NCBI GenBank assembly: GCA_963678445.1
Contig: OY782877.1
Location: 1,116,001-1,180,000 of the forward strand
Origin: G963678445 sp963678445
GTDB taxonomy: Bacteria; Hydrogenedentota; Hydrogenedentia; Hydrogenedentales; G963678445
Length of the DNA stretch: 64,000 bases
Reading direction: 5' to 3'
Shown here: piece after piece, positions 18,669-27,082 of the stretch
Layout of the letters: every line of letters starts with the position of its first letter
Position numbering within the stretch: the first letter of the stretch is position 1
Translations under genes and position numbers: made by a program
The notes under the pieces: model-generated
What the model was told of the DNA's origin: nothing
What the model saw: the letters and a program-made list of their open reading frames with translations, nothing else
The model's database searches: none

Positions 18669-18712
18669 CAACGGCAAGGACCATATACATTACCTGTGAC
18701 GCTGGCCACTTC
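18669..18712 (-). repeat. Dispersed hairpin repeat, partial copy
   Basis: On the + strand the copy reads ACGGCAAGGACCATATACAT, then CGCTGGCCACTT. It keeps the central AAGGACCATAT block and a decayed hairpin end, and sits immediately after the phosphodiester glycosidase stop codon. Confidence 0.65.
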
Positions 18713-18812
18713 GGAATCAGGCACTCATACTCTGGAAGCTTCCTGAGAAACAGAAAATGCCCCCTGATTAGCAACGGCGAATGCCATATGCCTATCGCCA
18801 CAAATTAGATGC

Positions 18813-18840
18813 TAAAGATTCCTCCGTTTCCTGCCGATAC
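18813..18840 (+). promoter_or_regulatory. Sigma-28 (FliA) type promoter of flagellin 1
   Basis: TAAAGATT (18813-18820), a 12-nt spacer, then GCCGATAC (18833-18840), close to the enterobacterial consensus TAAAGTTT-N11-GCCGATAA. It lies 87 nt before the flagellin ATG with no other gene between. Confidence 0.82.
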
Positions 18841-18878
18841 TTTTTTTAGAGCCGAAAGCACAGTGGTTACACGGCTCT

Positions 18879-18902
18879 CGCCAATGCAAGGACGCAGCGG
18901 CG
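18879..18902 (+). promoter_or_regulatory. Leader hairpin with AAGGA loop, candidate CsrA site (flagellin 1)
   Basis: CGCC (18879-18882) pairs with GGCG (18899-18902) around an inner TGC-AAGGAC-GCA hairpin, so ANGGA is displayed in the loop, as in known CsrA targets. A second hairpin (GAGCCG/CGGCTC, 18849-18877) precedes it. The Shine-Dalgarno CGGAGG at 18913-18918 would be a second GGA. Confidence 0.5.
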
Positions 18903-18927
18903 AAACGATTCACGGAGGAATCTGATC

Positions 18928-19746
18928 ATGGGTTTACGTATTAACACCAACATTGCGGCGCTCAATACCAGTCGCATCCTACGAAACACCACAAAAAGTT
19001 TAAACAAGAGTTTAGAGCGGTTGTCCAGTGGCCTGCGTATCAACCGCTCCGCCGACGACGCAGCAGGTTTGGCCATTGCGGAAGGATTCCGCAGCCAAAT
19101 TCGCGGTAGTCAAGTGGCGCAGCGAAATTCGCAAGACGGCATCAACCTGGTGCAGACCGCCGAAGGCGCGCTCACGGAAACGGCCAACATTCTGCAGCGC
19201 ATTCGCGAATTGGCCGTGCAGTCCGCCAACGGCACCAACAGCACCCAGAACCGTGAGGCGCTGGATGTTGAGGTCACGCAGTTGCTGGACCAGATTGACG
19301 ACATCGCCCTGGATACAGAGTTTAATGGGATTTTCGTGCTGAGTTCAGCACAAACCATTACCATCCAGTCTGGCGCCAATCCCGGCCAATTCCTGAATGT
19401 CGTCGTCGCTGGCGCAAAGACAGACGACCTGAATGTGGATTCTGTATCGATTTCCACACGGGATCTGTCTGTATCCGCCATCAGCACAGTGGATTTGGCC
19501 ATTCAAAGCCTGAATACACTTCGTGCCGACCTTGGTGCATTACAAAATCGCCTGGAATTCACCATCAACAACCTCGCCATCCAGGAAGAGAACGCATCCA
19601 GCTCCGAAAGCGCCATCCGCGATGCGGATATCGCCATGGAGACCATGCAGTTCACGCGCAACCAGATCCTGGTAAGCGCAGGCACCACCGTCTTGGCGCA
19701 GGCCAACGTGATACCGCAATCGGCACTGCAGCTACTAGGCGGCTAA
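18928..19746 (+). CDS. fliC: Flagellin 1 (isolated copy)
   Basis: A 272-residue flagellin, the filament subunit exported by the flagellar type III apparatus. The N-terminal D0/D1 region is canonical (MGLRINTNIAALNTSRIL, LERLSSGLRINRSADDAAGL, RNSQDGINLVQTAEGAL) and the C-terminus matches (NRLEFTINNLAIQEENASSS, ANVIPQSALQLLGG). The short middle (about residues 135-180) leaves no room for D2/D3 outer domains. It is more divergent from the four clustered flagellins than they are from each other. It has its own sigma-28-type promoter and a terminator about 145 nt downstream, so it is monocistronic. The RBS is GGAGG, 9 nt before the ATG. Confidence 0.97.
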   Translation: MGLRINTNIAALNTSRILRNTTKSLNKSLERLSSGLRINRSADDAAGLAIAEGFRSQIRGSQVAQRNSQDGINLVQTAEGALTETANILQRIRELAVQSANGTNSTQNREALDVEVTQLLDQIDDIALDTEFNGIFVLSSAQTITIQSGANPGQFLNVVVAGAKTDDLNVDSVSISTRDLSVSAISTVDLAIQSLNTLRADLGALQNRLEFTINNLAIQEENASSSESAIRDADIAMETMQFTRNQILVSAGTTVLAQANVIPQSALQLLGG

Positions 19747-19891
19747 GCGTAGCGTAATACGCGGCACGCGCCGTTACCAAAATTTGAAACCGCACAGAAA
19801 GCGCGCCATGGCGGCAACAAGCAAGAAAACTCCTTTTCGCTTGCTTCCCTGGCCCCCTAAATTCATGATCAGCGTTACGTGCATATAAATT

Positions 19892-19932
19892 CGCCATGGC
19901 CGAGTCAAAAAACTTGGTCATGGCGTTTTCTT
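19892..19932 (+). terminator. Rho-independent terminator after flagellin 1
   Basis: CGCCATGGCCGAGT, loop CAAAAA, ACTTGGTCATGGCG (stem of 14 pairs including two G-T), followed by TTTTCTTG. It also faces the converging sugar isomerase gene. Confidence 0.85.
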
Positions 19933-19956
19933 GTTCACCGTTTTCCAGCCTCTCTC

Positions 19957-20805
19957 TTACAAAAGGCCATACTCCTTTTGCTTGCGCTGAATAAACGCAA
20001 CACCCTCCTGAAGCAACGTATCGCCATTAGGGGCAAGCTGCCGCCAAACCCACGTGTTCATGTTGTCCGTGCAATCAACAAAACTCTCCAACGCGGCATA
20101 GCCCGTGTACTCAATCTCAGCCAGAGCCCGGAAAATTTCATCCCAACGCACCAGCCCCGTACCCGGAATACCGCGATCGTTCTCACACAAATGATAGTGT
20201 ATAAGATCCTTACCCGCACGCACCGTTGCATCGTAATAACTTTTTTCTTCAACGTTCATATGATAGGTATCGAGATGCACCCGCACATTCTCCTCCCCTA
20301 TCATCTCTTTCAAACGCAGGGCTTGTTCACAGGTATTAACAAGGCACGTTTCATAACGATTAACAGGCTCAAGGCCAATCTCAACCCCCAATCGTGCCGC
20401 AAGACGCGCTATAGGGCGCAAACTATCGGCGGAATAATGCCACAGTTTTTCATCTGGACGCTGCGGCAACGCCTTCACATGCTGCGAATAAATCACCCCG
20501 GAAAAACTACGCGCGCCAATCGCATGCGTCGCCCGCACACAATCCTCCAGATACGCCACACCCCTGGCGCGCATGGCAGGATCATCACTCGTGATATCCG
20601 TATCCTTCAACAACACCGTCGAAGTCACCGCTTCCAGGCCCACCTTTTCCAGACGTCCCCTCACCGCATCCGCATCAAACGTATCCAGACACATCAGCGG
20701 GATCTCAATGAAATCCAGGCCCAACGCTTTCACCTTATCAATCAAGTACAGCGTGTCATTACTCCACTGCGAACACCACGCATAAGCATGAATACCCAAT
20801 TTCAT
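19957..20805 (-). CDS. Sugar phosphate isomerase/epimerase (xylose isomerase-like TIM barrel)
   Basis: A 282-residue member of the AP endonuclease 2/xylose isomerase-like TIM barrel group, close in pattern to D-tagatose/D-psicose 3-epimerases. Metal and catalytic positions are visible: LEPVNRYE near residue 146, HLDTYHMN near 180, HLCENDRGIPGTG near 206 and ALESFVD near 241. These correspond to the Glu-Asp-His-Glu metal ligands of ketose 3-epimerases. AAAGGA precedes the ATG at 20805. It stands alone, convergent with flagellin 1. It fits the sugar-oxidation theme of the neighbouring Gfo/Idh/MocA genes, but its own substrate is not determined. Confidence 0.85.
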   Translation of the reverse strand: MKLGIHAYAWCSQWSNDTLYLIDKVKALGLDFIEIPLMCLDTFDADAVRGRLEKVGLEAVTSTVLLKDTDITSDDPAMRARGVAYLEDCVRATHAIGARSFSGVIYSQHVKALPQRPDEKLWHYSADSLRPIARLAARLGVEIGLEPVNRYETCLVNTCEQALRLKEMIGEENVRVHLDTYHMNVEEKSYYDATVRAGKDLIHYHLCENDRGIPGTGLVRWDEIFRALAEIEYTGYAALESFVDCTDNMNTWVWRQLAPNGDTLLQEGVAFIQRKQKEYGLL

Positions 20806-20930
20806 TTCTCAGATTCCTTTGAGGGTTGTATGCATACACCTTATTTTAATGTTGTCTAATCACCTTCTTATTCATACCGCAATCAAGTATAACTATACAA
20901 GTATAAGGATTCTTCAATCGGAGCTTACAA

Positions 20931-21692
20931 GTGGACCCTGCACCCGCAAGCAATGTAAAACAAAACGCCGTCATCATCGGATATGACCTCCGCATCCCTC
21001 TTGAAGGTCTTCCTGGCTTATGGAGCGGGGAACGAATTGCAACCTACCTTGTCCGATCGGATCTGCCGTTCGCTTTATCGGTAGACACCAATGTGTGGCC
21101 CAAAGCACTGACCGATTGTATCTACGAACATGAATGGGGTGTCCTAAACGGAAGAGAACTCTGGAACGATTACGAAGTGCTGCTTTCGACGGCATCCCGC
21201 GAAACAAAAAAGGAAGATAAGAACCGAGTCATTTGCATAACCCTCGAAAACGCCTATTTTCAGCAATATAAGAACCTGTTTAACGGCACAGAAGCAGAAC
21301 CCCATTGGAAATTCGAGTTCAACGATTTAAAACCCATCCCGTTGGATGACACATGGACATTTTTAGGGTACGACATCGCCGATGCCTGGCTGCTCAGTTA
21401 TTTATCGAATATGGGCACAGGAAAATCCAGTTTCTTGTCGAACCCCTCAAAAGAGAAGACGTTAAAGCGGTCCAGTGACCACAAACGAGAGCTAAGGTCC
21501 TTACCGTCCCTGAACAAAGCAAAAACTTGTTTCCCATTGAGCAATTCGGGGGGCAAGGCGCTAAATGACTTTAATCTCGTCTCCGAGTACAACGATGTCC
21601 CCTATGCCATTGAATGCGCCAACACCCATGCCCCCGAACACGCCCCTTTTTTCCCTTTTGGGCTGTTTATGAAGCAAGAAGAGGCTTCGTAA
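20931..21692 (+). CDS. Hypothetical protein carrying an in-frame repeat insertion
   Basis: A 253-codon open frame with a GTG start and a weak RBS (CGGAG). I do not recognise the family. The visible sequence is hydrophilic with aromatic-rich stretches (VDTNVWPKALTDCIYEHEWG, LDDTWTFLGYDIADAWLLSY) and no signal peptide or membrane segment. Codons about 178-201 are contributed by a copy of the dispersed repeat (nt 21464-21533) without breaking the frame; downstream the reading resumes with ordinary-looking sequence (LVSEYNDVPYAIECANTHAP). Either the protein tolerates a loop insert or it is beginning to decay. It has no obvious operon partner. Confidence 0.6.
   Translation: MDPAPASNVKQNAVIIGYDLRIPLEGLPGLWSGERIATYLVRSDLPFALSVDTNVWPKALTDCIYEHEWGVLNGRELWNDYEVLLSTASRETKKEDKNRVICITLENAYFQQYKNLFNGTEAEPHWKFEFNDLKPIPLDDTWTFLGYDIADAWLLSYLSNMGTGKSSFLSNPSKEKTLKRSSDHKRELRSLPSLNKAKTCFPLSNSGGKALNDFNLVSEYNDVPYAIECANTHAPEHAPFFPFGLFMKQEEAS
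21464..21533 (+). repeat. Dispersed hairpin repeat, in-frame copy inside a coding region
   Basis: AAAGCGGTCCAGTGACCACA, then GCTAAGGTCCTTACCGTCCC, then AAAGCAAAAACTTGTTTCC. It has no stop codon in the host frame and encodes about 23 basic residues (from LKRSSDHKRELRSLPS onward). Confidence 0.85.
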
Positions 21693-21743
21693 TTAACTTC
21701 TGGTGATGCACTCAGAAACCGGCATCCCAAGACAGTTGGAAAG

Positions 21744-22457
21744 TTAAAAGGCGAGTTCTTCTGTGGTGCCGCCTTGCAGGTACAGGATGACGTCGCGACC
21801 GGTTTGTTGGTGGCGGGAAATACTCAGTACGCGATGGGCCGGGTTGGTCACGTGGCGTTCGGCATAGGCGCGTGCGGCGTCTTCGTTGTCGAAAACCTCA
21901 ATGTTCAGGTTGTCGTAGGCGGCATACTCCAGATGCAAATCGCGGCCTAATGTTTCGATATCGTCCCGCGCGCTGTTGGGGGGCACTACGAGCACCATGC
22001 CTTTCAGGGAGCTTGCATTTTCGCCCAATTGCGTGGCAATCTCAGGGGAACGTCCCCATTCTTCGACTACGCGATAGTCAAAAGCGCCGTTGTTATCGGA
22101 AGGGGGCTGCGATGTCGGTTCCGGTTGCGGCTCCGCCAGCACCTGCTCCACCAAAGCGCCGCCCGGTCGCGGAATACCTGGCACATCTGCCACCCCCAAG
22201 GCGGTTTCCCGCTCCACCATACGGCTCAATTCGCTACGAAGCTGTGTATTCTCCGCCTCCAAATCCGCCATCATCTTGTTTACCAGCAAATCCAGGGTTT
22301 CACGCAACTGCGCCAGTTCTTCGCGGATAGACGCCAACTCTTCTTGCACGGAAGGCGTCGATTCTTCCGGCGGCGCCTCGGCAGCCCATACACGGCCTGT
22401 CAGCAGCATTCCGACCGTCATCAAGCAAACAAGGTATCTACGGTAATTTTTCCACAT
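21744..22457 (-). CDS. Secreted coiled-coil protein of unknown function
   Basis: A 237-residue protein from the ATG at 22457 (GGAA about 9 nt upstream; an ATG at 22484 lacks an RBS). A signal peptide (RYLVCLMTVGMLLTGRVWA) is followed by a coiled coil (residues about 35-80: VQEELASIREELAQLRETLD, LEAENTQLRSELSRM). Next comes a Pro-rich linker and a globular C-terminal part (about 125-237). That part looks like a small alpha/beta domain and may be SPOR-like (LNIEVFDNEDAARAYAERHV), but I cannot assign it. Likely periplasmic. Divergent from the DMT transporter gene. Confidence 0.7.
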   Translation of the reverse strand: MWKNYRRYLVCLMTVGMLLTGRVWAAEAPPEESTPSVQEELASIREELAQLRETLDLLVNKMMADLEAENTQLRSELSRMVERETALGVADVPGIPRPGGALVEQVLAEPQPEPTSQPPSDNNGAFDYRVVEEWGRSPEIATQLGENASSLKGMVLVVPPNSARDDIETLGRDLHLEYAAYDNLNIEVFDNEDAARAYAERHVTNPAHRVLSISRHQQTGRDVILYLQGGTTEELAF

Positions 22458-22657
22458 GCTATCGTATTCCAAAAAAATGCGCATATTAAAAGCTTTTTAC
22501 AAAATATCGTTCAATACAGTACACTGTCCCCAGTAGCGTGCAGTATAGGCCAGTGCCTTGATTCGGAACAAGTACACGAGACTTTGTTTTACTGCACCAT
22601 TTCAATCAGGCACTGTTTCACAGGCTTGTTTTCCGCCGTAAGTAAGGACCCATCTGC

Positions 22658-23608
22658 ATGCACAGCACCCCTATCCGAAAAAACCGAACGCTCCATGGCC
22701 TCTTGCTGGTCCTGGTTACTATGCTGATGTGGTCAATTGGCCCCCTCTTTATCAAGCACTTTACCCACAGCTACAATGTGTGGACGCAAAACGCCTTTCG
22801 TTATTTCAGCGCTGCGGTCATCCTTCTTCTGTTTACTGGACTACGCGGTGGATTGCGTTATTCACTCAGCAAGAACCAGTGGAAACGTCTTGCGCTCGTG
22901 GCTTTTGTGAACGTGGTCATGCAATCTGTTTTCGCCTCCGCCTACTACTTTATCTATCCCGCCGTCGCCAGCCTGGTCGCACGCACCAATATCCTGTTTA
23001 TCGTCTTGCTCTCCTTTTTTCTCTTCCATGATGAACGCCGTGTTATCCGTTCCCCCCGCTTTCTCCTCGGTGCGGCCCTGGCGCTCATCGGCGTTGTACT
23101 CGTTATCCTGCGACGCGATCCGCAGATGCTGCTTCACCTCAACGTCTCCGAAGGGGACTTCTGGCTGGGTGCGGCCTTTGCTGTTGGCTTCGCCTTTTTC
23201 AACGCCGTCTACTCGCTCACCATCAAGCATGCCGTGAAAGACATCCCCCCAGTACTTTGCTTCACCCACGTCGCCTGGATGACCGCGCTCGCACTTTCCC
23301 TGCCCATGTTCCTCTCCGGCGGCCATACCGACCTTTACACACAGCCTCCCATCGGTTTGTTCCTCATGGCGCTCTCCGCCTTACTCGCCATCGTGATCGC
23401 ACACTCCTGCTATTACGCTGCACTGCGTGATATTACCGCTGTCGTATCTTCCTCCATGCAACAGCTCACCCCTCTTTTTACCTGCCTCTTTTCTGCCCTG
23501 CTCTACGGCGACCTGCTGACCCCCGTCCAATGCCTTGGAGGAGCAGCCATTATCATCGGCGCATGCCTCGCCGCGATTACCCAGGCCCGTCTCAACCCTA
23601 CCCCATGA
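22658..23608 (+). CDS. EamA/DMT family transporter
   Basis: A 316-residue inner membrane protein with about ten transmembrane segments arranged as two EamA repeats. Typical blocks are MLMWSIGPLFIKHF near residue 23 and, in the second repeat, VSSSMQQLTPLFTCLFSALL and GGAAIIIGACLAA near the C-terminus. DMT exporters move metabolites such as amino acids; the substrate is unknown. The ATG at 22658 follows a plausible but weak AAGGA. It is not linked to a clear pathway gene. The 245 bp between it and the next gene hold nothing I can recognise. Confidence 0.85.
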   Translation: MHSTPIRKNRTLHGLLLVLVTMLMWSIGPLFIKHFTHSYNVWTQNAFRYFSAAVILLLFTGLRGGLRYSLSKNQWKRLALVAFVNVVMQSVFASAYYFIYPAVASLVARTNILFIVLLSFFLFHDERRVIRSPRFLLGAALALIGVVLVILRRDPQMLLHLNVSEGDFWLGAAFAVGFAFFNAVYSLTIKHAVKDIPPVLCFTHVAWMTALALSLPMFLSGGHTDLYTQPPIGLFLMALSALLAIVIAHSCYYAALRDITAVVSSSMQQLTPLFTCLFSALLYGDLLTPVQCLGGAAIIIGACLAAITQARLNPTP

Positions 23609-23854
23609 CCTCCTCGAAACATCATGACTTTTTCCTCTTCAGTCGATATACTGAAAGGAACAGGGGGGCAGTCTTCTTTCTCACAAACCTGCCCGCTCTG
23701 GCAGACATACGCATGTTGCGGTTAGCACAATCAAACTTGAATGGCGTAGTCGCAATACGAAAATCGCCGGGGGGACAAGTAATAAGTTATCGGCGGCTCT
23801 AATCCAACCCCACCGTAACGTCTGTGACATTCAACGCTGGCAGGAGAACGTTTT

Positions 23855-26800
23855 ATGAATCTTGAAGAAGCAAAAAAAACTTTTTCCCACCCCCCTATGG
23901 ACGTTCGTCCCGCAGCCTTTTGGTTTTTAAACGACCATCTCGATCCCAAACGATGTATAGAACAGTTTGTACAAATGCTCGATGCCGGTATGGGCGGCGC
24001 TGTCTTGCATGCGCGTGAAGGGCTCCCCTACGCTGAGTATCTGGACGAAAGCTGGTTTGATACGATTCAGGCGGTTCTGCAGTGTGCGAAAGAACGTGGC
24101 GCCACTGCGTGGCTGTACGATGAACTTGGTTGGCCTTCCGGGGTTGTCGCGGGTCGTCTTCCCCAGGAATACCCTGAACTGCGTATGATGCACCTGGCCA
24201 TGTGCGATCTCGCCATCAACAAGAACACCACGCTACCCGAAAATCTGGTCGCCGCATTCCTCCTGACGCAAGACAACAGCAATCATGGGTATCAACATCG
24301 ACGAGACGGCAGCATCAGCCTTTTACCCGATCCCGTTGACTATACCCCCATCCCATTGCCCGTTGACACGAAGGAATACGAAGGGAAGAGAATCCTCCTT
24401 TTCCATACGTATCGTTGGGAGCACCTTCCTAATTATTTTGCCCCTGAATTTACGAAAAAATTTCTTGAAATGACACATGCGCAATACTATACCCGATTTC
24501 CCGAGTACTTTGGCGACACGCTAACCCATGCCTTTATGGATGAAACCGGTATGCGGGGTTGTGCGGCCTCCTTACCGTGGGACACAGGCTTTGCGGAGGA
24601 GTTCAAGACACGCCGTGGCTATGATTTGCTGATGCAATTGCCCGACCTTTTCTTTGAAACCGCTGCACACCAGACAACCCGTTTTGATTATTGGACCCTG
24701 GTGGCTGAAAAATTCCGTGAAGGTTTTGCCATCCCCATGAACGAATGGTGCACCAAGCACAAATTGCGTTATAGCGGCCATTACGAATTTGAAGCACCCC
24801 TGAAGGAAGCTATACGCCAGCATGGCGCATTGATGCCGCTTTACGCGCATCAGGGAATGATCGGTATCGACATACTCGGTAATGATTTCTACAGTCGACG
24901 CTTCGCCATGGAATCCTATCTGTTCCACATTATCACCATAAAACAAGCCGCCTCCGTCAATCACCAACTCAACAAAGGCGGCCTACTTTGCGAATGCTTT
25001 GGCGTTGGTGGACACGCAATGGGGCCGGAAGCCATGCATAGCGCCACCCAGTTTTTACTGGCGCTCGGCGTTACTTTCTTCAGCCACCACGCCCCTTTCT
25101 ACAGCATCCGCGGTAACCGCAAGCTGGATTGCCCCCCTTTCATTGACTGGCGCGAACCTTACTGGCCTTATATACGAAAATATTTTAATGAAGTGGCGCG
25201 TGGCGGCTGGTTGCTCAGTCAGGGGAGACCATGTGTCGACGTATTGGTGCTGCATCCCGCGGCAAGCATGCAGGCTTCTTACCGGCTCTTCCGATGCCCA
25301 GAGGAATACAAAGCCGAGAGTTATCTGCTCGACGCGGACCTGCCCTTTGAAATGGTCGAAAAACACTTTGCTCTGCTGTCCAGCCAACTACTGGATGCGC
25401 AAATTGACTTCGATTACGGCGATGAGGAATTGATGGGCCAACATGGCGACGTAGAGGATAGGCTTCTGCGTGTTGGTGACATGCGTTACCGATGGGTGGT
25501 TATCCCACCCAGCACAAACATGCGCAGCAGCACGCTCGCCTTATTGCGTCGTTTTCAGGAGGCGGGCGGCGAATTAATTTTGCTGGGTTCTTCCCCGCAC
25601 TTGCTCGACGGACGCCCCAGTACAGAAACGCGACAATTCTTCCAGGAACATGCGATGCGTATCGTAGACGGGGTGGATTTGTTTGATTACGCCCCTCTTA
25701 TCCAGGAGCTGGTTAAGCGTAAAGCCCGTACTGTAATCTTGGAAACCTCGCTCGATGAAGAACGCAGCCAGCTTAAAGTGCAACGAAGACGCTGGGAGGA
25801 ACGCGATGTCCTCTATCTCGCCAACATTGCTGAGGATGCACTTGAAGGCATTATTACGTTCACGCCCGCCTTGCGCGGCAGTGTTGAAAAATGGGACCTC
25901 GCGACGGGTGAAACCACGCCTGTCGCCCTTTGCGAGTCAGATGCCCCTTGCACCTTGTCACTTTCATGGGCGCCAAAAGAGGCCTACGCGCTGGTTACTA
26001 CCCCCGAAGCGCATAGCGTCCATGCCGCGCCCGTCCTCGAAACACCCACGGCCTGCCTGACACCCAAATGGCGCGCCAAGCGCACCTCAGATAACATGCT
26101 CGTGCTCGACACATGCCTCCTGCAACACAACAGCATGGTGGAAACCCCCTTATGGCAGGCACGAGAACATTTGCGCGACCAACGCGCGCAATCCACGTCC
26201 CCTGTAAACTTCTACACACGCTACACCTTCCACGTATCCACCGCCTATCCAGCCAACACCCCCTGTAAACTGGCTATTGAATTCCCACCCAACGCCAGCA
26301 TCCGCTTGAATGGTCGGCGCATCAATACAGAATCCGATCAATACTTCCTCGACCCCGCCATCCGTCGTCTGGCCTTACCCTCTATCCTGCCCGGCATCAA
26401 CACCCTCGATATTTCCGCTTATTACGAACATGAGGAACAGCTTCAGCCGCCTATAATCCTGGGCGATTTTCAGCTGGTGACCGAGGATAACATCCACTTT
26501 GTATTAGGGCTTTCCCCCAGCACCTTGGGTATCGGTTCCTGGCCGCATATTGGTATGCCCTTCTACGCTGGCGTAGTACGTTATCGGACCGAAGTGGAAC
26601 TGGAAGAGGCCGAAAAAGTTGTCCTCAATTGCCCCCATCTCAATGGCAGCGCCGAAATATATGTCAATGACGACGCCGTTGCCCAACTCCTCTGGCCACC
26701 GTATCAATGCGATATCAGCCATGCGGTACAACCCGGCAAAAACAAGATCGAAATCCATGTCGCCAACACACTGCGCAACCTCTTTGGCCCGCACTACGCA

Positions 26801-26920
26801 GCCAATGAGGAACAGATGACGGGTTTCGCGAAGGACAGCTATTTCGGCGAATTCGAGCAGCCCAAGCACTTCCTGGAAGATGGTCTTCTCAGCCCTCCTG
26901 AAATCCTCATCTATTCGTAA
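23855..26920 (+). CDS. GH106-like glycosyl hydrolase (probable alpha-L-rhamnosidase)
   Basis: A 1021-residue protein resembling the GH106 alpha-L-rhamnosidase family. The N-terminal catalytic barrel shows the family's pattern: AAFWFLNDHLDPKRCIEQFV, GGAVLHAREGLPYAEYLDES, ATAWLYDELGWPSGVVAG (the YDE-x-GWPSG block) and later HAFMDETGMRG. The middle contains SVNHQLNKGGLLCECFGVGG and SHHAPFYSIRG. The C-terminal third is beta-rich with galactose-binding-like segments (LNCPHLNGSAEIYVNDDAV). No signal peptide is evident, so it may act in the cytoplasm on imported oligosaccharides, unlike many GH106 enzymes. GGAGAA lies upstream of the ATG. Substrate inferred only from family. Confidence 0.8.
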   Translation: MNLEEAKKTFSHPPMDVRPAAFWFLNDHLDPKRCIEQFVQMLDAGMGGAVLHAREGLPYAEYLDESWFDTIQAVLQCAKERGATAWLYDELGWPSGVVAGRLPQEYPELRMMHLAMCDLAINKNTTLPENLVAAFLLTQDNSNHGYQHRRDGSISLLPDPVDYTPIPLPVDTKEYEGKRILLFHTYRWEHLPNYFAPEFTKKFLEMTHAQYYTRFPEYFGDTLTHAFMDETGMRGCAASLPWDTGFAEEFKTRRGYDLLMQLPDLFFETAAHQTTRFDYWTLVAEKFREGFAIPMNEWCTKHKLRYSGHYEFEAPLKEAIRQHGALMPLYAHQGMIGIDILGNDFYSRRFAMESYLFHIITIKQAASVNHQLNKGGLLCECFGVGGHAMGPEAMHSATQFLLALGVTFFSHHAPFYSIRGNRKLDCPPFIDWREPYWPYIRKYFNEVARGGWLLSQGRPCVDVLVLHPAASMQASYRLFRCPEEYKAESYLLDADLPFEMVEKHFALLSSQLLDAQIDFDYGDEELMGQHGDVEDRLLRVGDMRYRWVVIPPSTNMRSSTLALLRRFQEAGGELILLGSSPHLLDGRPSTETRQFFQEHAMRIVDGVDLFDYAPLIQELVKRKARTVILETSLDEERSQLKVQRRRWEERDVLYLANIAEDALEGIITFTPALRGSVEKWDLATGETTPVALCESDAPCTLSLSWAPKEAYALVTTPEAHSVHAAPVLETPTACLTPKWRAKRTSDNMLVLDTCLLQHNSMVETPLWQAREHLRDQRAQSTSPVNFYTRYTFHVSTAYPANTPCKLAIEFPPNASIRLNGRRINTESDQYFLDPAIRRLALPSILPGINTLDISAYYEHEEQLQPPIILGDFQLVTEDNIHFVLGLSPSTLGIGSWPHIGMPFYAGVVRYRTEVELEEAEKVVLNCPHLNGSAEIYVNDDAVAQLLWPPYQCDISHAVQPGKNKIEIHVANTLRNLFGPHYAANEEQMTGFAKDSYFGEFEQPKHFLEDGLLSPPEILIYS

Positions 26921-27082
26921 AAACATGCTTTTCACATCTGGTTTAATGGGCTTACCCGCTCAGGTATACTATTTGAAGGTGTTCCCTGTCTTTTTGGAGA
27001 GAACACCACATAGAATCGCTTCCGTGGCCACAGAAAAGGGCCGCGTTGCAGAAACAGATACAGCAATACTTCAGGTAAGGAA

